Positions 9,524-17,017 of a stretch of 44,603 nt of DNA are shown here, in pieces. This DNA comes from Candidatus Mediterraneibacter surreyensis (lineage in GTDB: Bacteria > Bacillota > Clostridia > Lachnospirales > Lachnospiraceae), in contig DWYB01000071.1 in assembly GCA_019118885.1 (NCBI GenBank), positions 1 to 44,603 on the forward strand, written 5' to 3'. The notes beneath the pieces were generated by a model. That model saw nothing but the letters and a program-made list of their open reading frames with translations. It made no database searches and was not told the origin of the DNA. The translations under genes were made by a program, and so were the position numbers. Each line of letters opens with the position of its first letter. The stretch's first letter is position 1.

Positions 9524-10566
9524 TGAGTTTTACCTCCGATGTATGCCAGCGTCTCGCCTGGCGTCAGACTGTAGCGTACACACTCCATGGCGGTCGTCAG
9601 CTTTTTGATCTCTTCTTCTTTTAAGAAAAGATAAGTGTTGATCGCGGCGATCGAGTAGGGATTACGCCGCCGGTCAATTGTATACAGATGATGCAGGCAG
9701 TCTGCATACATTTGTTCTATTGTCAGGTTCTGGCTGAAATTATAATGCCGCGCGTAATAAGTTCTCGCTACGGCAGCTTCAAATTCTTCCAGACCCGGAG
9801 CCTCTACCATCTCCTTAACCTGATCAGTGGACAGTTTATAATGGATCGGTATGAGGAGAAGATAGATATCTGCGGGTTTCATATTATAATATTTCTTCGC
9901 CCGGTAGATCCATTGCAGGTTCAGCAGATCAATCTTGGATCCCCTGTCTCTTATGAAAAGCTCAAGGTCCGATTTCTTGAGAACTTTTTTCTGCTCTTTC
10001 CAGGTGGATGTAAAGAAATAAAGATCCAGCGTCAGATTGTAATCATATAAAGTGACATTCTGGGCATCTTTGAGCTTCTTCAGCGGAGCATAATATTCCG
10101 TATCCTTTAAGTTTTCCACAAGTTCATCGGTAGTGCGCGACGTAATCAATTTTTCTATTGAAATCTGAGAGTAGCGGTCAAAGAAAGCACGCTTATAGTT
10201 CAGATCAAAAGGCTGCTTGTAATGATTGATCACAATACGCAGACAGTAGTTGATCAGATCGATCTCATAATTTTTCAGGATCAGCTTCATAAAACGGCGC
10301 TGTTTCTGTCCGCAGAAACGGTACAGCTTCACATAATCGTGATAGAGAGACTGCGTCAGCACTTTTTCAATGTTGCCTCTGTGGATCTGATCCTCCTCGA
10401 GGGTTTCAAGAACGCCTGCATAAGCCGTGTTTTTCTTGAGATAATCTGCTATCTCAGGAACATTTCCAAGATTCGCGATCTCCACAAATTGCTCCGGCGT
10501 CAGCAGTTTTGACTCCATAGCCCGCACTTTTGTCACGATCCCGCTGTATTCAAGTAAATTTCCCAT
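9520..10566 (-). CDS. atpC: V/A-type ATP synthase subunit C
   Basis: Subunit C (equivalent to eukaryotic d) is the funnel that sits on the membrane ring and seats the central stalk. The 348-residue length fits. Typical features are the N-terminal YSGIVTKVRAMESKLLTPEQF segment, many aromatic Tyr/Phe residues spaced through helices, and a C-terminal RRRNPYSIAAINTYLFLKEEEI signature. It starts 3 bases after the G/H gene and overlaps subunit I by 4 bases. Confidence 0.93.
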   Translation of the reverse strand: MGNLLEYSGIVTKVRAMESKLLTPEQFVEIANLGNVPEIADYLKKNTAYAGVLETLEEDQIHRGNIEKVLTQSLYHDYVKLYRFCGQKQRRFMKLILKNYEIDLINYCLRIVINHYKQPFDLNYKRAFFDRYSQISIEKLITSRTTDELVENLKDTEYYAPLKKLKDAQNVTLYDYNLTLDLYFFTSTWKEQKKVLKKSDLELFIRDRGSKIDLLNLQWIYRAKKYYNMKPADIYLLLIPIHYKLSTDQVKEMVEAPGLEEFEAAVARTYYARHYNFSQNLTIEQMYADCLHHLYTIDRRRNPYSIAAINTYLFLKEEEIKKLTTAMECVRYSLTPGETLAYIGGKTQ

Positions 10567-10569
10567 AGG

Positions 10570-10881
10570 CTATACCTCGGTGATCCTTTTTAATATCTCG
10601 TGGGCGTATTCCGTATGTCTGTCCTCATACTCTTTCTGAAGAGCCTGTATCGTCTCCGTGCTTGAATCACTCTGGCTGTCGAGAAGACGGGATGTCTTCT
10701 CTTCGAGCCTGCTGCGAATAGCATTAAGACGATCCTGCGTCTTTTGTTCAAGCTCTTCATCAAACGCTCTGCGTTTTTCGGAAAATTCTTTGTCCAGCAC
10801 GTCTTTTTGATCTTCGGCATGCTGTACGATCGCTGAAGCAGCATCCTCGATTTCCGTCAATTTGTTTACAATAGAGTCCAT
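10570..10881 (-). CDS. V/A-type ATP synthase subunit G/H (peripheral stalk coiled coil)
   Basis: The first gene of the operon encodes 103 residues that are almost entirely charged alpha helix with no membrane segment (EIEDAASAIVQHAEDQKDVLD at the N-terminus; heptad-like E/K/R/L spacing throughout). This is the size and composition of the G/H (AhaH/NtpF-type) protein that pairs with subunit E. Sequence conservation in this family is low, so the call rests on length, coiled-coil nature and position just ahead of subunit C. An AGGAGG ribosome site precedes the ATG. Confidence 0.8.
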   Translation of the reverse strand: MDSIVNKLTEIEDAASAIVQHAEDQKDVLDKEFSEKRRAFDEELEQKTQDRLNAIRSRLEEKTSRLLDSQSDSSTETIQALQKEYEDRHTEYAHEILKRITEV

Positions 10882-10920
10882 AAAAAGCCTCCTGTTTGTA
10901 GGAAAATACTAATATACATT

Positions 10921-10948
10921 ATCATACACCTTTTAATAAAAAAAGCAA
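10921..10948 (-). promoter_or_regulatory. Possible promoter of the V-ATPase operon
   Basis: On the minus strand TTGCTT and TATGAT are separated by 16 bases, about 40 bases upstream of the first gene's start. The match is moderate; it is the best candidate in the short divergent gap to trmB. Confidence 0.4.
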
Positions 10949-11007
10949 GTAAAGATCACGTTATAATTACGATTTATAATTGCCGGAAAATTACTTAAAT
11001 ACTCGTT

Positions 11008-11036
11008 TTGACCTGGTCCTTTTCCCGTGTTATTAT
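11008..11036 (+). promoter_or_regulatory. Promoter of trmB
   Basis: TTGACC and TATTAT are spaced by 17 bases, 38 bases before the trmB start codon, a good housekeeping-sigma match. Confidence 0.65.
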
Positions 11037-11073
11037 GTAAATGCAACCATGATAAACAGGGGAGGATAAAACG

Positions 11074-11724
11074 ATGCGGCTGAGAAATATACCACGGGCG
11101 GAAGGCACGATACAAGCCCACAAAACTGTGATAAAAAGACCGGAAGATCAGAGAGGATGCTGGAGACAGGTGTTTGGGAACAAACATCCGATCCGTATTG
11201 AGATCGGTATGGGAAAAGGAAGATTTATTCTGGAGATGGCCAGAAAGCATCCGGAAATAAATTACATCGGTATCGAACGGTATTCCAGCGTACTGCTCAG
11301 AGCGGTTGAAAAATATGATACGGAAGAATTCCGCGAACTGGAAAACGTACGGTTTGTCTGCATGGATGCAAGGAAGATCGACGAGGTATTTGCAAAGGAT
11401 GAAGTAGACCGGATATATCTGAACTTTTCGGATCCGTGGCCGAAAGCCCGCCATGCAAAACGGCGGCTGACATCCGTGGAGTTCCTGGAACGATATGAGA
11501 AGATACTGGTACCTTTCGGAACGCTGGAATTTAAAACGGATAATACGGAGCTGTTTAATTTCTCACTGGAGGAGATCAGGGAAGCGGGGTGGACTCTGCA
11601 GGGATTTACTTATGATCTTCATCATAATGAAGAAATGAATAAAGGAAATATAATGACAGAGTATGAAGAAAAATTCTCGCAGCGGGGAAATCCGATCAAT
11701 AAACTGATCGCAGTGAGAAAGTAA
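11074..11724 (+). CDS. trmB: tRNA (guanine-N7-)-methyltransferase TrmB
   Basis: TrmB transfers a methyl group from S-adenosylmethionine to N7 of G46 in the variable loop of tRNAs. The 216-residue length is normal. The SAM-binding motif IEIGMGKGRF is at residues 42-51. The acidic IGIERY strand follows at 65-70. The family signature NFSDPWPKARHAKRRL lies at 117-132, including the catalytic aspartate and the RHAKRR tRNA-binding patch. The ATG is preceded by GGGGAGGA at a good distance. A tRNA gene lies about 700 bases downstream, but the two have separate promoters. Confidence 0.96.
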   Translation: MRLRNIPRAEGTIQAHKTVIKRPEDQRGCWRQVFGNKHPIRIEIGMGKGRFILEMARKHPEINYIGIERYSSVLLRAVEKYDTEEFRELENVRFVCMDARKIDEVFAKDEVDRIYLNFSDPWPKARHAKRRLTSVEFLERYEKILVPFGTLEFKTDNTELFNFSLEEIREAGWTLQGFTYDLHHNEEMNKGNIMTEYEEKFSQRGNPINKLIAVRK

Positions 11725-11812
11725 GAAATGTCAGATGAATTCTGCTCAAGAAACACATTTCCCGGAACAGTGCATATAATGATTTATAATTATTTGGAGC
11801 AGGTGTAATGTG

Positions 11813-11980
11813 ATGAGGAAAAAATGCTGGAAGTCGTGTGTCAGGGAAATGTGTTACTGCAGACCGGGGCTGAACAAAAAGATTCTGTGCCTGAGAGAGT
11901 CTCTTCATGAAGTATGCAGAATACTGAATTCCGGCATCTGCCACGGGTGCGATAAGAACAATCGGGAGGGCAGGTGTTAG
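11813..11980 (+). CDS. Nine-cysteine 55-residue protein
   Basis: An ATG at 11813 opens a 55-codon frame preceded by GGAGCAGGTG. The product has nine cysteines (5, 9, 14, 16, 26, 35, 43, 46 and 55), several in CxxC or CxC-like spacing (CYC at 14-16, CHGC at 43-46), and is basic. That density suggests metal or iron-sulfur binding or disulfide chemistry; I cannot assign a family. Its stop codon at 11978-11980 overlaps or abuts the start of the thioredoxin-like gene, indicating coupled translation and possibly a redox partnership. Not a shadow of a larger gene: no other frame codes here. Confidence 0.6.
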   Translation: MRKKCWKSCVREMCYCRPGLNKKILCLRESLHEVCRILNSGICHGCDKNNREGRC

Positions 11981-12297
11981 CCATGGTCCAGGAAATCAGT
12001 TCCCGGACATTTGATTCTGCTGTGCAGCAGTCTCAGATGCCGGTACTTGTAGAAGTTTATGCATCCTGGTGCCCCCGATGCGCAATGATGGCAGATACGG
12101 TGGAAACGTTTGCGGAAGAGAATGCGGGGCGTATTCGTGTATGCCGGATAGAGGAGAAAGACGCTTTGTTCCTGGTTAAACGTTATGGAGTGGATCGTGT
12201 TCCTGCATTTCTGGCTTTTCGTCAGGGAAAAGTGATTGGAATGGCAACCGGGATGGTGTCGAAGGATGTGCTGAGGGATATGTTTCGGGGAGAATGA
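11974..12297 (+). CDS. Thioredoxin-like protein with CPRC active site
   Basis: This 107-residue protein has the thioredoxin fold order: VLVEVYASWCPRCAMMADTV with active-site C33 and C36, then a cis-proline in DRVPAF and a GxxxGMVSK end. The dipeptide between the cysteines is PR, not the GP of classical thioredoxin, so its redox potential or partner should differ. Start choice is open: GTG at 11974 sits 3 bases after GGGAGGG, while ATG at 11983 would give 104 residues. It overlaps the cysteine-rich gene upstream. It is likely a small cytoplasmic dithiol oxidoreductase; no signal peptide is visible. Confidence 0.82.
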   Translation: MLAMVQEISSRTFDSAVQQSQMPVLVEVYASWCPRCAMMADTVETFAEENAGRIRVCRIEEKDALFLVKRYGVDRVPAFLAFRQGKVIGMATGMVSKDVLRDMFRGE

Positions 12298-12360
12298 TGT
12301 TGGAATATGAGGGATGATAAAAAGTTTTAAAAGAATTTTTAAAGAAAATGTAAAAAAAGC

Positions 12361-12389
12361 TTGCATTTTTGCAAACAGTCATATATAAT
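12361..12389 (+). promoter_or_regulatory. Promoter of tRNA-Lys
   Basis: TTGCAT and TATAAT are spaced by 17 bases, with the -10 box 34 bases before the mature tRNA start. Strong match on the correct strand. Confidence 0.7.
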
Positions 12390-12423
12390 ATCATTTGCGT
12401 CACATAATAAATACGTAAGACAT

Positions 12424-12496
12424 GCGCGATTAGCTCAGCTGGCAGAGCACCTGACTCTTAATCAGGGTGTCCAGGGTTCGAACCCCTGATCGCGCA
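12424..12496 (+). tRNA. tRNA-Lys (anticodon CUU)
   Basis: A complete cloverleaf folds here. The acceptor GCGCGAT pairs with ATCGCGC. The D arm contains TAGCTCAGCTGGCAGAGCA, the anticodon stem CCTGA/TCAGG encloses loop CTCTTAA with anticodon CTT, and the T arm holds GGTTCGAACCCC. The gene is 73 bases to the discriminator A; CCA is not encoded and must be added afterwards. It reads AAG codons. Confidence 0.97.
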
Positions 12497-12503
12497 CTTG
12501 AAA

Positions 12504-12550
12504 ATCGCTGATTTTAAGGACATAGAAGCCTTGGGGTCGGCGGTTTTTTT
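12504..12550 (+). terminator. Terminator after tRNA-Lys
   Basis: TCGCTGA (12505-12511) pairs with TCGGCGG (12537-12543), allowing G-U pairs, with an inner AAGG/CCTT stem, followed by seven T's. The T tract reaches the stop codon of the convergent dehydrogenase gene. Confidence 0.65.
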
Positions 12551-13487
12551 ACGCCCGCCCCAAATATTCTTTTATATGCTCTGCAACAATTTTCATCAGC
12601 CTCTGCCTTGCCTCAATGGCAGCCCACGCCACGTGGGGCGTGATAAGAAGGCGGCTTTTATCTTCCACTTCAAAGAGCGGGTTATCTTGTGCCATGGGCT
12701 CTACAGAAAGTACGTCAAGTCCTGCAGCCCTGATTTCCCCGGAGTTGAGCGCCTGAGTCAGATCTGCTTCGTTTACGATGGGTCCTCTGCCGAGATTGAG
12801 CAGGATAGAACTTGATTTCATTTTGCGAAAAGCAGTGGCATTCATGAGGTTTTCTGTAAATTCATTAAGAGGCGCGTGAATAGACAGGATGTCTGATTCG
12901 GAGAGCAGCGTATCAAAATCCACCTGACGGTATCCTTTCTGCGCGGGTGCGCCTGATGCGGAGTAATAGATGACTTTCGCGCCGAACATTCCGGCGATAT
13001 CGGCAACTCTCCGTCCGATGGCGCCAAGTCCGAGGATTCCCCAGGTGACACCGCCAAGTTCGTGAAACGGAATACCGAAATGGGTGAAGAGAGAGGAGGC
13101 AGCGTATTTGCCTTCTTTGACATAATCGTCATAGTATCTCAGTCCTTCCATCAGATAGAAAAGCATGGCAAAAGTATGCTGAGCCACAGACTCCGTAGAG
13201 TATCCGGCCGCATTACACCATTCGATCCCGCGCTGCGCAAGATAGTCTTTATCAAGATTATTAGTTCCTGTTGCACAGACACATACGAGTTTCAGATTCC
13301 TGGCGGAGGCGATCGTATTTTCGTTGACAGGAACTTTATTTACCACGATCACATCTGCGTCCGCAACGCGTTCCGGGGCTTCTTCCGGGGAAGTCCGGGG
13401 ATATTTTATAACTTCACCAAGTTGTTCAAATTCAGAATAATCTGCATCGCTGCCTAGTGATTCGGCGTCTAAAAATACAATTTTCAT
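12549..13487 (-). CDS. D-2-hydroxyacid dehydrogenase (NAD-dependent, glycerate/hydroxypyruvate type)
   Basis: The 312-residue protein belongs to the D-isomer 2-hydroxyacid dehydrogenases. The NAD-binding loop GLGAIG is at residues 153-158. The substrate and catalytic residues are R234 (NLGRGPIVNEADL), E263 (DVLSVEP) and H285 (TPHVAW). The TGTNNLD segment at 73-79 is like that of glycerate dehydrogenase / hydroxypyruvate reductase enzymes. It reversibly reduces a 2-oxoacid to the D-hydroxyacid in the cytoplasm. The exact substrate cannot be read from sequence. It is a single gene, divergent from the polymerase operon. Confidence 0.88.
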   Translation of the reverse strand: MKIVFLDAESLGSDADYSEFEQLGEVIKYPRTSPEEAPERVADADVIVVNKVPVNENTIASARNLKLVCVCATGTNNLDKDYLAQRGIEWCNAAGYSTESVAQHTFAMLFYLMEGLRYYDDYVKEGKYAASSLFTHFGIPFHELGGVTWGILGLGAIGRRVADIAGMFGAKVIYYSASGAPAQKGYRQVDFDTLLSESDILSIHAPLNEFTENLMNATAFRKMKSSSILLNLGRGPIVNEADLTQALNSGEIRAAGLDVLSVEPMAQDNPLFEVEDKSRLLITPHVAWAAIEARQRLMKIVAEHIKEYLGRA

Positions 13488-13579
13488 AAGTAAATACCTC
13501 CTGTTAATTCCTTCCTATGATAAAAGCATAAACGAATAAACATTGAAAATCAATAACAACAGATGGATAATATTTCCTC

Positions 13580-13608
13580 TTGATATGCAAACTTATGTTC
13601 GATATAAT
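13580..13608 (+). promoter_or_regulatory. Promoter of the Y-polymerase operon
   Basis: TTGATA and TATAAT are separated by exactly 17 bases and lie 24 bases ahead of the polymerase start codon. A LexA-type box fills most of the spacer. Confidence 0.75.
13588..13601 (+). promoter_or_regulatory. LexA (DinR) box
   Basis: The sequence CAAACTTATGTTCG matches the Gram-positive SOS box CGAAC-N4-GTTCG in 9 of 10 fixed positions. It sits inside the promoter spacer, where bound LexA would block RNA polymerase. This places the polymerase operon under DNA-damage control. Confidence 0.72.
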
Positions 13609-13631
13609 GACGCAAAAAAGGGGAAATATAA

Positions 13632-14909
13632 ATGGAAAGACAGAAAAAAGGGAATGTAATCTTCCATGTTGATGTAAACTCGGCTTTTTTGAGCTGGGAA
13701 GCGGTATATCGGATGTATCATCTGGGTGAAACTACGGATCTGAGGAAACAGGTGTCGGCAGTGGGCGGAGACGCGGCTCTGCGGTATGGAATTATTCTGG
13801 CGAAATCCATTCCGGCCAGGCGTTATCGCATCATGACAGGGGAAACGATCTTTGAAGCAAAACAGAAATGTCCTGAGCTTATACTGGTGCCGCCGAATTA
13901 TGGCCTTTATGAGAGATGTTCAAAAGCATTTATGGATATATTGAGAGAGTATTCTCCCAAAGTAGAACAGTATTCAATCGATGAGGCATTTATGGACATG
14001 GCAGGTACAGAGAAGCTGTGGGGAGACCCTATAGAGTCAGCGGAACGGATCAGACGGCAGATCAGGGATGAGCTGGGATTCACAGTCAACATCGGTATAT
14101 CGGAGAATAAGCTCCTGGCGAAAATGGCGTCTGATTTTGAAAAACCGGACAAAGTGCATACTTTGTGGCATAATGAGATAGAAGAGAAAATGTGGCCGCT
14201 GCCGGTGGAGAGTCTTTTCTTTGTGGGAAAGGCCACTGAGAAGAAGATGAAAAAGCTGGGGATCCGTACAATAGGCGAACTGGCGCATTCAGATCCGGAT
14301 CTGCTGAAAATGCATATGAAAAAACATGGGGAAATGATATGGCAGTTTGCAAACGGGATGGATGTATCCGTTGTCCAGGCCCGGCCGCCGGTTAATAAAG
14401 GATACGGCAATTCTACGACTATTGCTTTTGACGTTGCGGACGCATCTACGGCGAAGATGGTGCTTCTCGCTCTGGCGGAGACGGTGGGAACAAGACTGCG
14501 CGCGGCGGGAGTTCGGGCTGAGGTGATTGCTGTGGGAATCAAGACATATGACTTTAAATATACAGGTCATCAGATGACGCTTTCTAATGCTACAAATATT
14601 ACAACGGAGATCCACAGATACGCCGGCCGGCTATTTGATCAGCTCTGGGATGGAACACCGATACGGCACCTCGGACTTTATACCGGCAGGTTGAAGGACG
14701 GTCTGGATATGCGTCAGATCGATATGTTTGACAATACGGATTATGAAAAACTTGCCAGAAGAGATGCGGCCATCGACCGGATTCGCAGGCGTTACGGGAT
14801 AGATTCTGTGAAGAGGGCGTCTTTCCTGTATAGTCCGATCGATCATATGAGCGGAGGGATATCGAGAGAGAAGAGGTCTGCCCATTATGAGAAACTCAAA
14901 ATCGATTGA
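13632..14909 (+). CDS. Y-family translesion DNA polymerase (DinB/Pol IV-like)
   Basis: This 425-residue enzyme copies damaged DNA with low fidelity. Catalytic acids are visible: D14 in FHVDVNSAF and D117/E118 in SIDEAFMD. F19 is the probable steric gate against ribonucleotides. The helix-hairpin-helix thumb region (LFFVGKATEKKMKKLGIRTIGEL split across 190-220) and a C-terminal little-finger domain follow. QIDMF at 362-366 fits the sliding-clamp binding motif, though it lies about 60 residues before the C-terminus. The start has an AAAAGGGGAA ribosome site. It is the first gene of a three-gene operon with a LexA-box promoter, so it should be induced by DNA damage. Confidence 0.93.
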   Translation: MERQKKGNVIFHVDVNSAFLSWEAVYRMYHLGETTDLRKQVSAVGGDAALRYGIILAKSIPARRYRIMTGETIFEAKQKCPELILVPPNYGLYERCSKAFMDILREYSPKVEQYSIDEAFMDMAGTEKLWGDPIESAERIRRQIRDELGFTVNIGISENKLLAKMASDFEKPDKVHTLWHNEIEEKMWPLPVESLFFVGKATEKKMKKLGIRTIGELAHSDPDLLKMHMKKHGEMIWQFANGMDVSVVQARPPVNKGYGNSTTIAFDVADASTAKMVLLALAETVGTRLRAAGVRAEVIAVGIKTYDFKYTGHQMTLSNATNITTEIHRYAGRLFDQLWDGTPIRHLGLYTGRLKDGLDMRQIDMFDNTDYEKLARRDAAIDRIRRRYGIDSVKRASFLYSPIDHMSGGISREKRSAHYEKLKID

Positions 14910-14944
14910 GGATGGCAAATAAAACATCAGAGAGGTGATATGGC

Positions 14945-15256
14945 ATGATGGGAATCGGAATAAATGCACAGAATCCGGATGAAGGCGAACTCACAAGAGA
15001 ACAGATGGAGATTGCATGCGGTGTTTGGTTTACAAGTACGGGAAATGTTTTGCCGAAAATGATAAAATATAAAGATGAAGAAGGAATGATCCGTCTGATC
15101 GACCGGATCCGGGTACTGTACAAAGAGAAGAAATATTACTGTGGGATTCCAATAGAGGAGTACCGCTGCAGTACGGTGTGTGCGAACAGAGAATACCTGT
15201 TCCGGCTGTATTATTATATGGATACGTGCTGTTGGAAATTAAGCTGGGAGGCATGA
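14945..15256 (+). CDS. Unknown 103-residue protein between Y-polymerase and SRAP
   Basis: I do not recognise this family. The product is compact, soluble and mixed alpha/beta. It has a GVWFTSTGNVLPK strand-turn-strand start, a basic middle (RLIDRIRVLYKEKKYY) and a C-terminus with four cysteines (CGIPIEEYRCSTVC) and aromatic strands ending in WKLSWEA. It lies 35 bases after the polymerase and 3 bases before SRAP, so it is almost certainly in the same operon. By position it resembles the small YolD-like partners of UvrX polymerases, but I see no sequence similarity to YolD. A role in lesion bypass is inferred from context only. Confidence 0.75.
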   Translation: MMGIGINAQNPDEGELTREQMEIACGVWFTSTGNVLPKMIKYKDEEGMIRLIDRIRVLYKEKKYYCGIPIEEYRCSTVCANREYLFRLYYYMDTCCWKLSWEA

Positions 15257-15259
15257 AAG

Positions 15260-15865
15260 ATGTGCGGAAGATATTATGTGGACGACGAGACGATACGGGA
15301 GATTGAACTTAGAACGGGAAAATCGGTTTCACGGTTATGGAGAGAAATCAGAAAGGGACCAAAAGATGTATGCCCGTCTCAGAATGCGCTTGTGCTGCGG
15401 GGAGAAGAACATCATTTTCGGGCTGAAGAGATGAGATGGGGATTCCCGGGATTCGATGGTCAGGGATTACTGATCAATGCCAGAGCTGAAAGCGCCCTGC
15501 AGAAGAAAACGTATCGCGACAGCGTTTTGCATAGAAGGTGCGTGATCCCGGCAAAGGGATACTATGAGTGGAACCCTGCGAAAGAAAAGTTTGCCTTTGA
15601 AAGCCCTGCGGCGCCGGTGCTGTTTCTGGCGGGATGCTTTAACTGGTTTGAGAACGGAAATCATGAAGAAGAAAGATTTGTCATCCTGACCACTGAAGCG
15701 AGAGGTGTGGCGGCGCGGGTTCATGACAGGATGCCGCTTCTTCTGCGGGAGAATGAGATCAGGGCGTGGCTGTTTAATAATGAACAGACAGAGTGTATTC
15801 TGCACAGAGAGACGGAGGAAGATCTGGAATGCAAGACGGATTATGAGCAGCTCAGTCTGTTCTGA
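15260..15865 (+). CDS. SRAP domain protein (YedK/HMCES-like abasic-site shield)
   Basis: The 201-residue protein is an SOS response-associated peptidase (SRAP) family member. Cys2, exposed after removal of the initiator methionine, forms a thiazolidine crosslink with abasic sites in single-stranded DNA. The matching residues are present: MCGRYY, N73 (LLINARAES), E103 (GYYEWN) and H155 (VHDRMPLLL). The GGGAGG ribosome site lies inside the end of the preceding gene, supporting coupling. Next to a translesion polymerase, it would protect abasic sites while synthesis resumes. Length and all key residues look intact. Confidence 0.93.
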   Translation: MCGRYYVDDETIREIELRTGKSVSRLWREIRKGPKDVCPSQNALVLRGEEHHFRAEEMRWGFPGFDGQGLLINARAESALQKKTYRDSVLHRRCVIPAKGYYEWNPAKEKFAFESPAAPVLFLAGCFNWFENGNHEEERFVILTTEARGVAARVHDRMPLLLRENEIRAWLFNNEQTECILHRETEEDLECKTDYEQLSLF

Positions 15866-15938
15866 CCTGAAACAGGGCGGGAAGAGAGCAAATGTACTTT
15901 TGAGGAAATCGACAGAACATGACAGATACTTCGAGAAC

Positions 15939-15967
15939 TTGACATTTTGCCATCATGCGTGTACCAT
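15939..15967 (+). promoter_or_regulatory. Promoter of the thiT transcript
   Basis: TTGACA and TACCAT are spaced by 17 bases, about 50 bases upstream of the riboswitch. Confidence 0.6.
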
Positions 15968-16014
15968 AGAGTCCGACAGTAAGTGGAACTGTTATAGAAA
16001 ATTACATAAGATTG

Positions 16015-16102
16015 ATGACAAGGGGAGCTTGTAGTACAGGCTGAGAGGAAGTTGTAAACTTCGACCCATAACCTGATTTGGATAATGCCAACGTAGGGAT
16101 TA
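16015..16102 (+). promoter_or_regulatory. TPP riboswitch (THI box)
   Basis: The conserved thi-box blocks occur in order. GGGGAGC (from 16022) is followed by CTGAGA at 16041-16046 with a variable GGAAGTT/AACTTC stem, then GACCC, ACCTGAT at 16071-16077, GGATAATGCCA at 16080-16090 and ACGTAGGGA. These form the pyrimidine and pyrophosphate pockets for thiamin pyrophosphate. The element lies about 60 bases ahead of thiT, so high TPP should shut off thiamine uptake. Whether it acts on transcription or on translation is not clear from the sequence. Confidence 0.95.
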
Positions 16103-16160
16103 TGTTATGTGTGCCATTGGGCCCTTTTGTTTTCAATCTGAGAACAGGAGGGTTTTTATT

Positions 16161-16826
16161 ATGTCTGAATTACTTGTAAATGCAGAAGGCGGCCTTACGA
16201 CAGCCGGATATGCAGTCACCATTATCGCCGGGATCATACTGTTCCTTGCAGCGGTATATTTTGCGGCGAAGACGTCTTCTAAAAAACGAATGAGCACGAA
16301 GCAGCTTGTATTCTGTGCCGTTGCCCTGGCGCTGGCGTATCTCACATCCTATATTAAACTCTTTGAGATGCCGTGGGGCGGGAGTGTGACATTGCTCAGT
16401 ATGTTGTTTATCGTACTGATCGCGAACTGGTACGGCCCGAAGACAGGAGTGCTTGTCGGTCTTGCCTACGGGATCATCCAGTTTATTCAGGAGCCGTATG
16501 TTCTGTCCTTTTTCCAGGTGTGCTGCGATTATATCCTTGCGTTTGCGGCTTTGGGTATCGCAGGGTTCTTTGCGAAGAGCAGGCATGGACTGGTGAAGGG
16601 ATACATAGTCGCGGTATTGGCCAGGGGTGTGTTCCATGCTCTGGGCGGCTATCTGTACTGGATGGATTACATGCCGGACAACTTTCCGAAAGCGCTGGCA
16701 AGTCTGTATCCGATCCTATATAATTACAGCTACCTGTTGGTTGAAGGAGTGATCACGGTGATCGTCATCTCGATTCCCGCTGTGTCAAAGGCATTGGCGA
16801 GAGTGAAGAAAATGGCAGTGGAGTAA
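16161..16826 (+). CDS. thiT: ECF transporter S component ThiT (thiamine uptake)
   Basis: ThiT binds thiamine at the outer face of the membrane and passes it inward using a shared ECF energising module, not present here. I start at ATG 16161, after AGGAGGG; an upstream frame extension runs into the riboswitch. The 221-residue product has about six helices and the family's substrate-pocket segments: MPWGGSVTLLSML, IQFIQEPYVLS, RGVFHALGGYLYWMDYMP and YNYSYLLVEG. These contain the conserved Trp, Glu, His and Asn positions. Control by a TPP riboswitch confirms the ligand. Confidence 0.95.
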   Translation: MSELLVNAEGGLTTAGYAVTIIAGIILFLAAVYFAAKTSSKKRMSTKQLVFCAVALALAYLTSYIKLFEMPWGGSVTLLSMLFIVLIANWYGPKTGVLVGLAYGIIQFIQEPYVLSFFQVCCDYILAFAALGIAGFFAKSRHGLVKGYIVAVLARGVFHALGGYLYWMDYMPDNFPKALASLYPILYNYSYLLVEGVITVIVISIPAVSKALARVKKMAVE

Positions 16827-16830
16827 ACAG

Positions 16831-16875
16831 AAAGTAAAGTCATTTCACAGAAACAGAAATGACTTTACTTTTTTT
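16831..16875 (+). terminator. Terminator after thiT
   Basis: AAAGTAAAGTCATTTC (16831-16846) pairs perfectly with GAAATGACTTTACTTT (16856-16871) and is followed by more T's: a strong intrinsic terminator. Confidence 0.9.
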
Positions 16876-17017
16876 AAGTTTCTTTTAAAATAGGATTAGC
16901 GAAAATTCTGATGGATATAAAAATGAAAGATAAGATTTTTTTAAGATTTACGTCTGGGATTTTTTAAGCCTGCCACTTTATATTCAATACAGAAACAAAA
17001 AAACAGGGGAGGCAGTT

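Noticed and set aside
14945-15256. YolD-like polymerase partner
   Set aside because: Only the position agrees. The sequence lacks the features I know of YolD-like proteins.
16107-16160. Upstream start for thiT at 16107
   Set aside because: It lies at the edge of the TPP riboswitch; ATG 16161 has an AGGAGGG site at the correct distance and the usual protein length.
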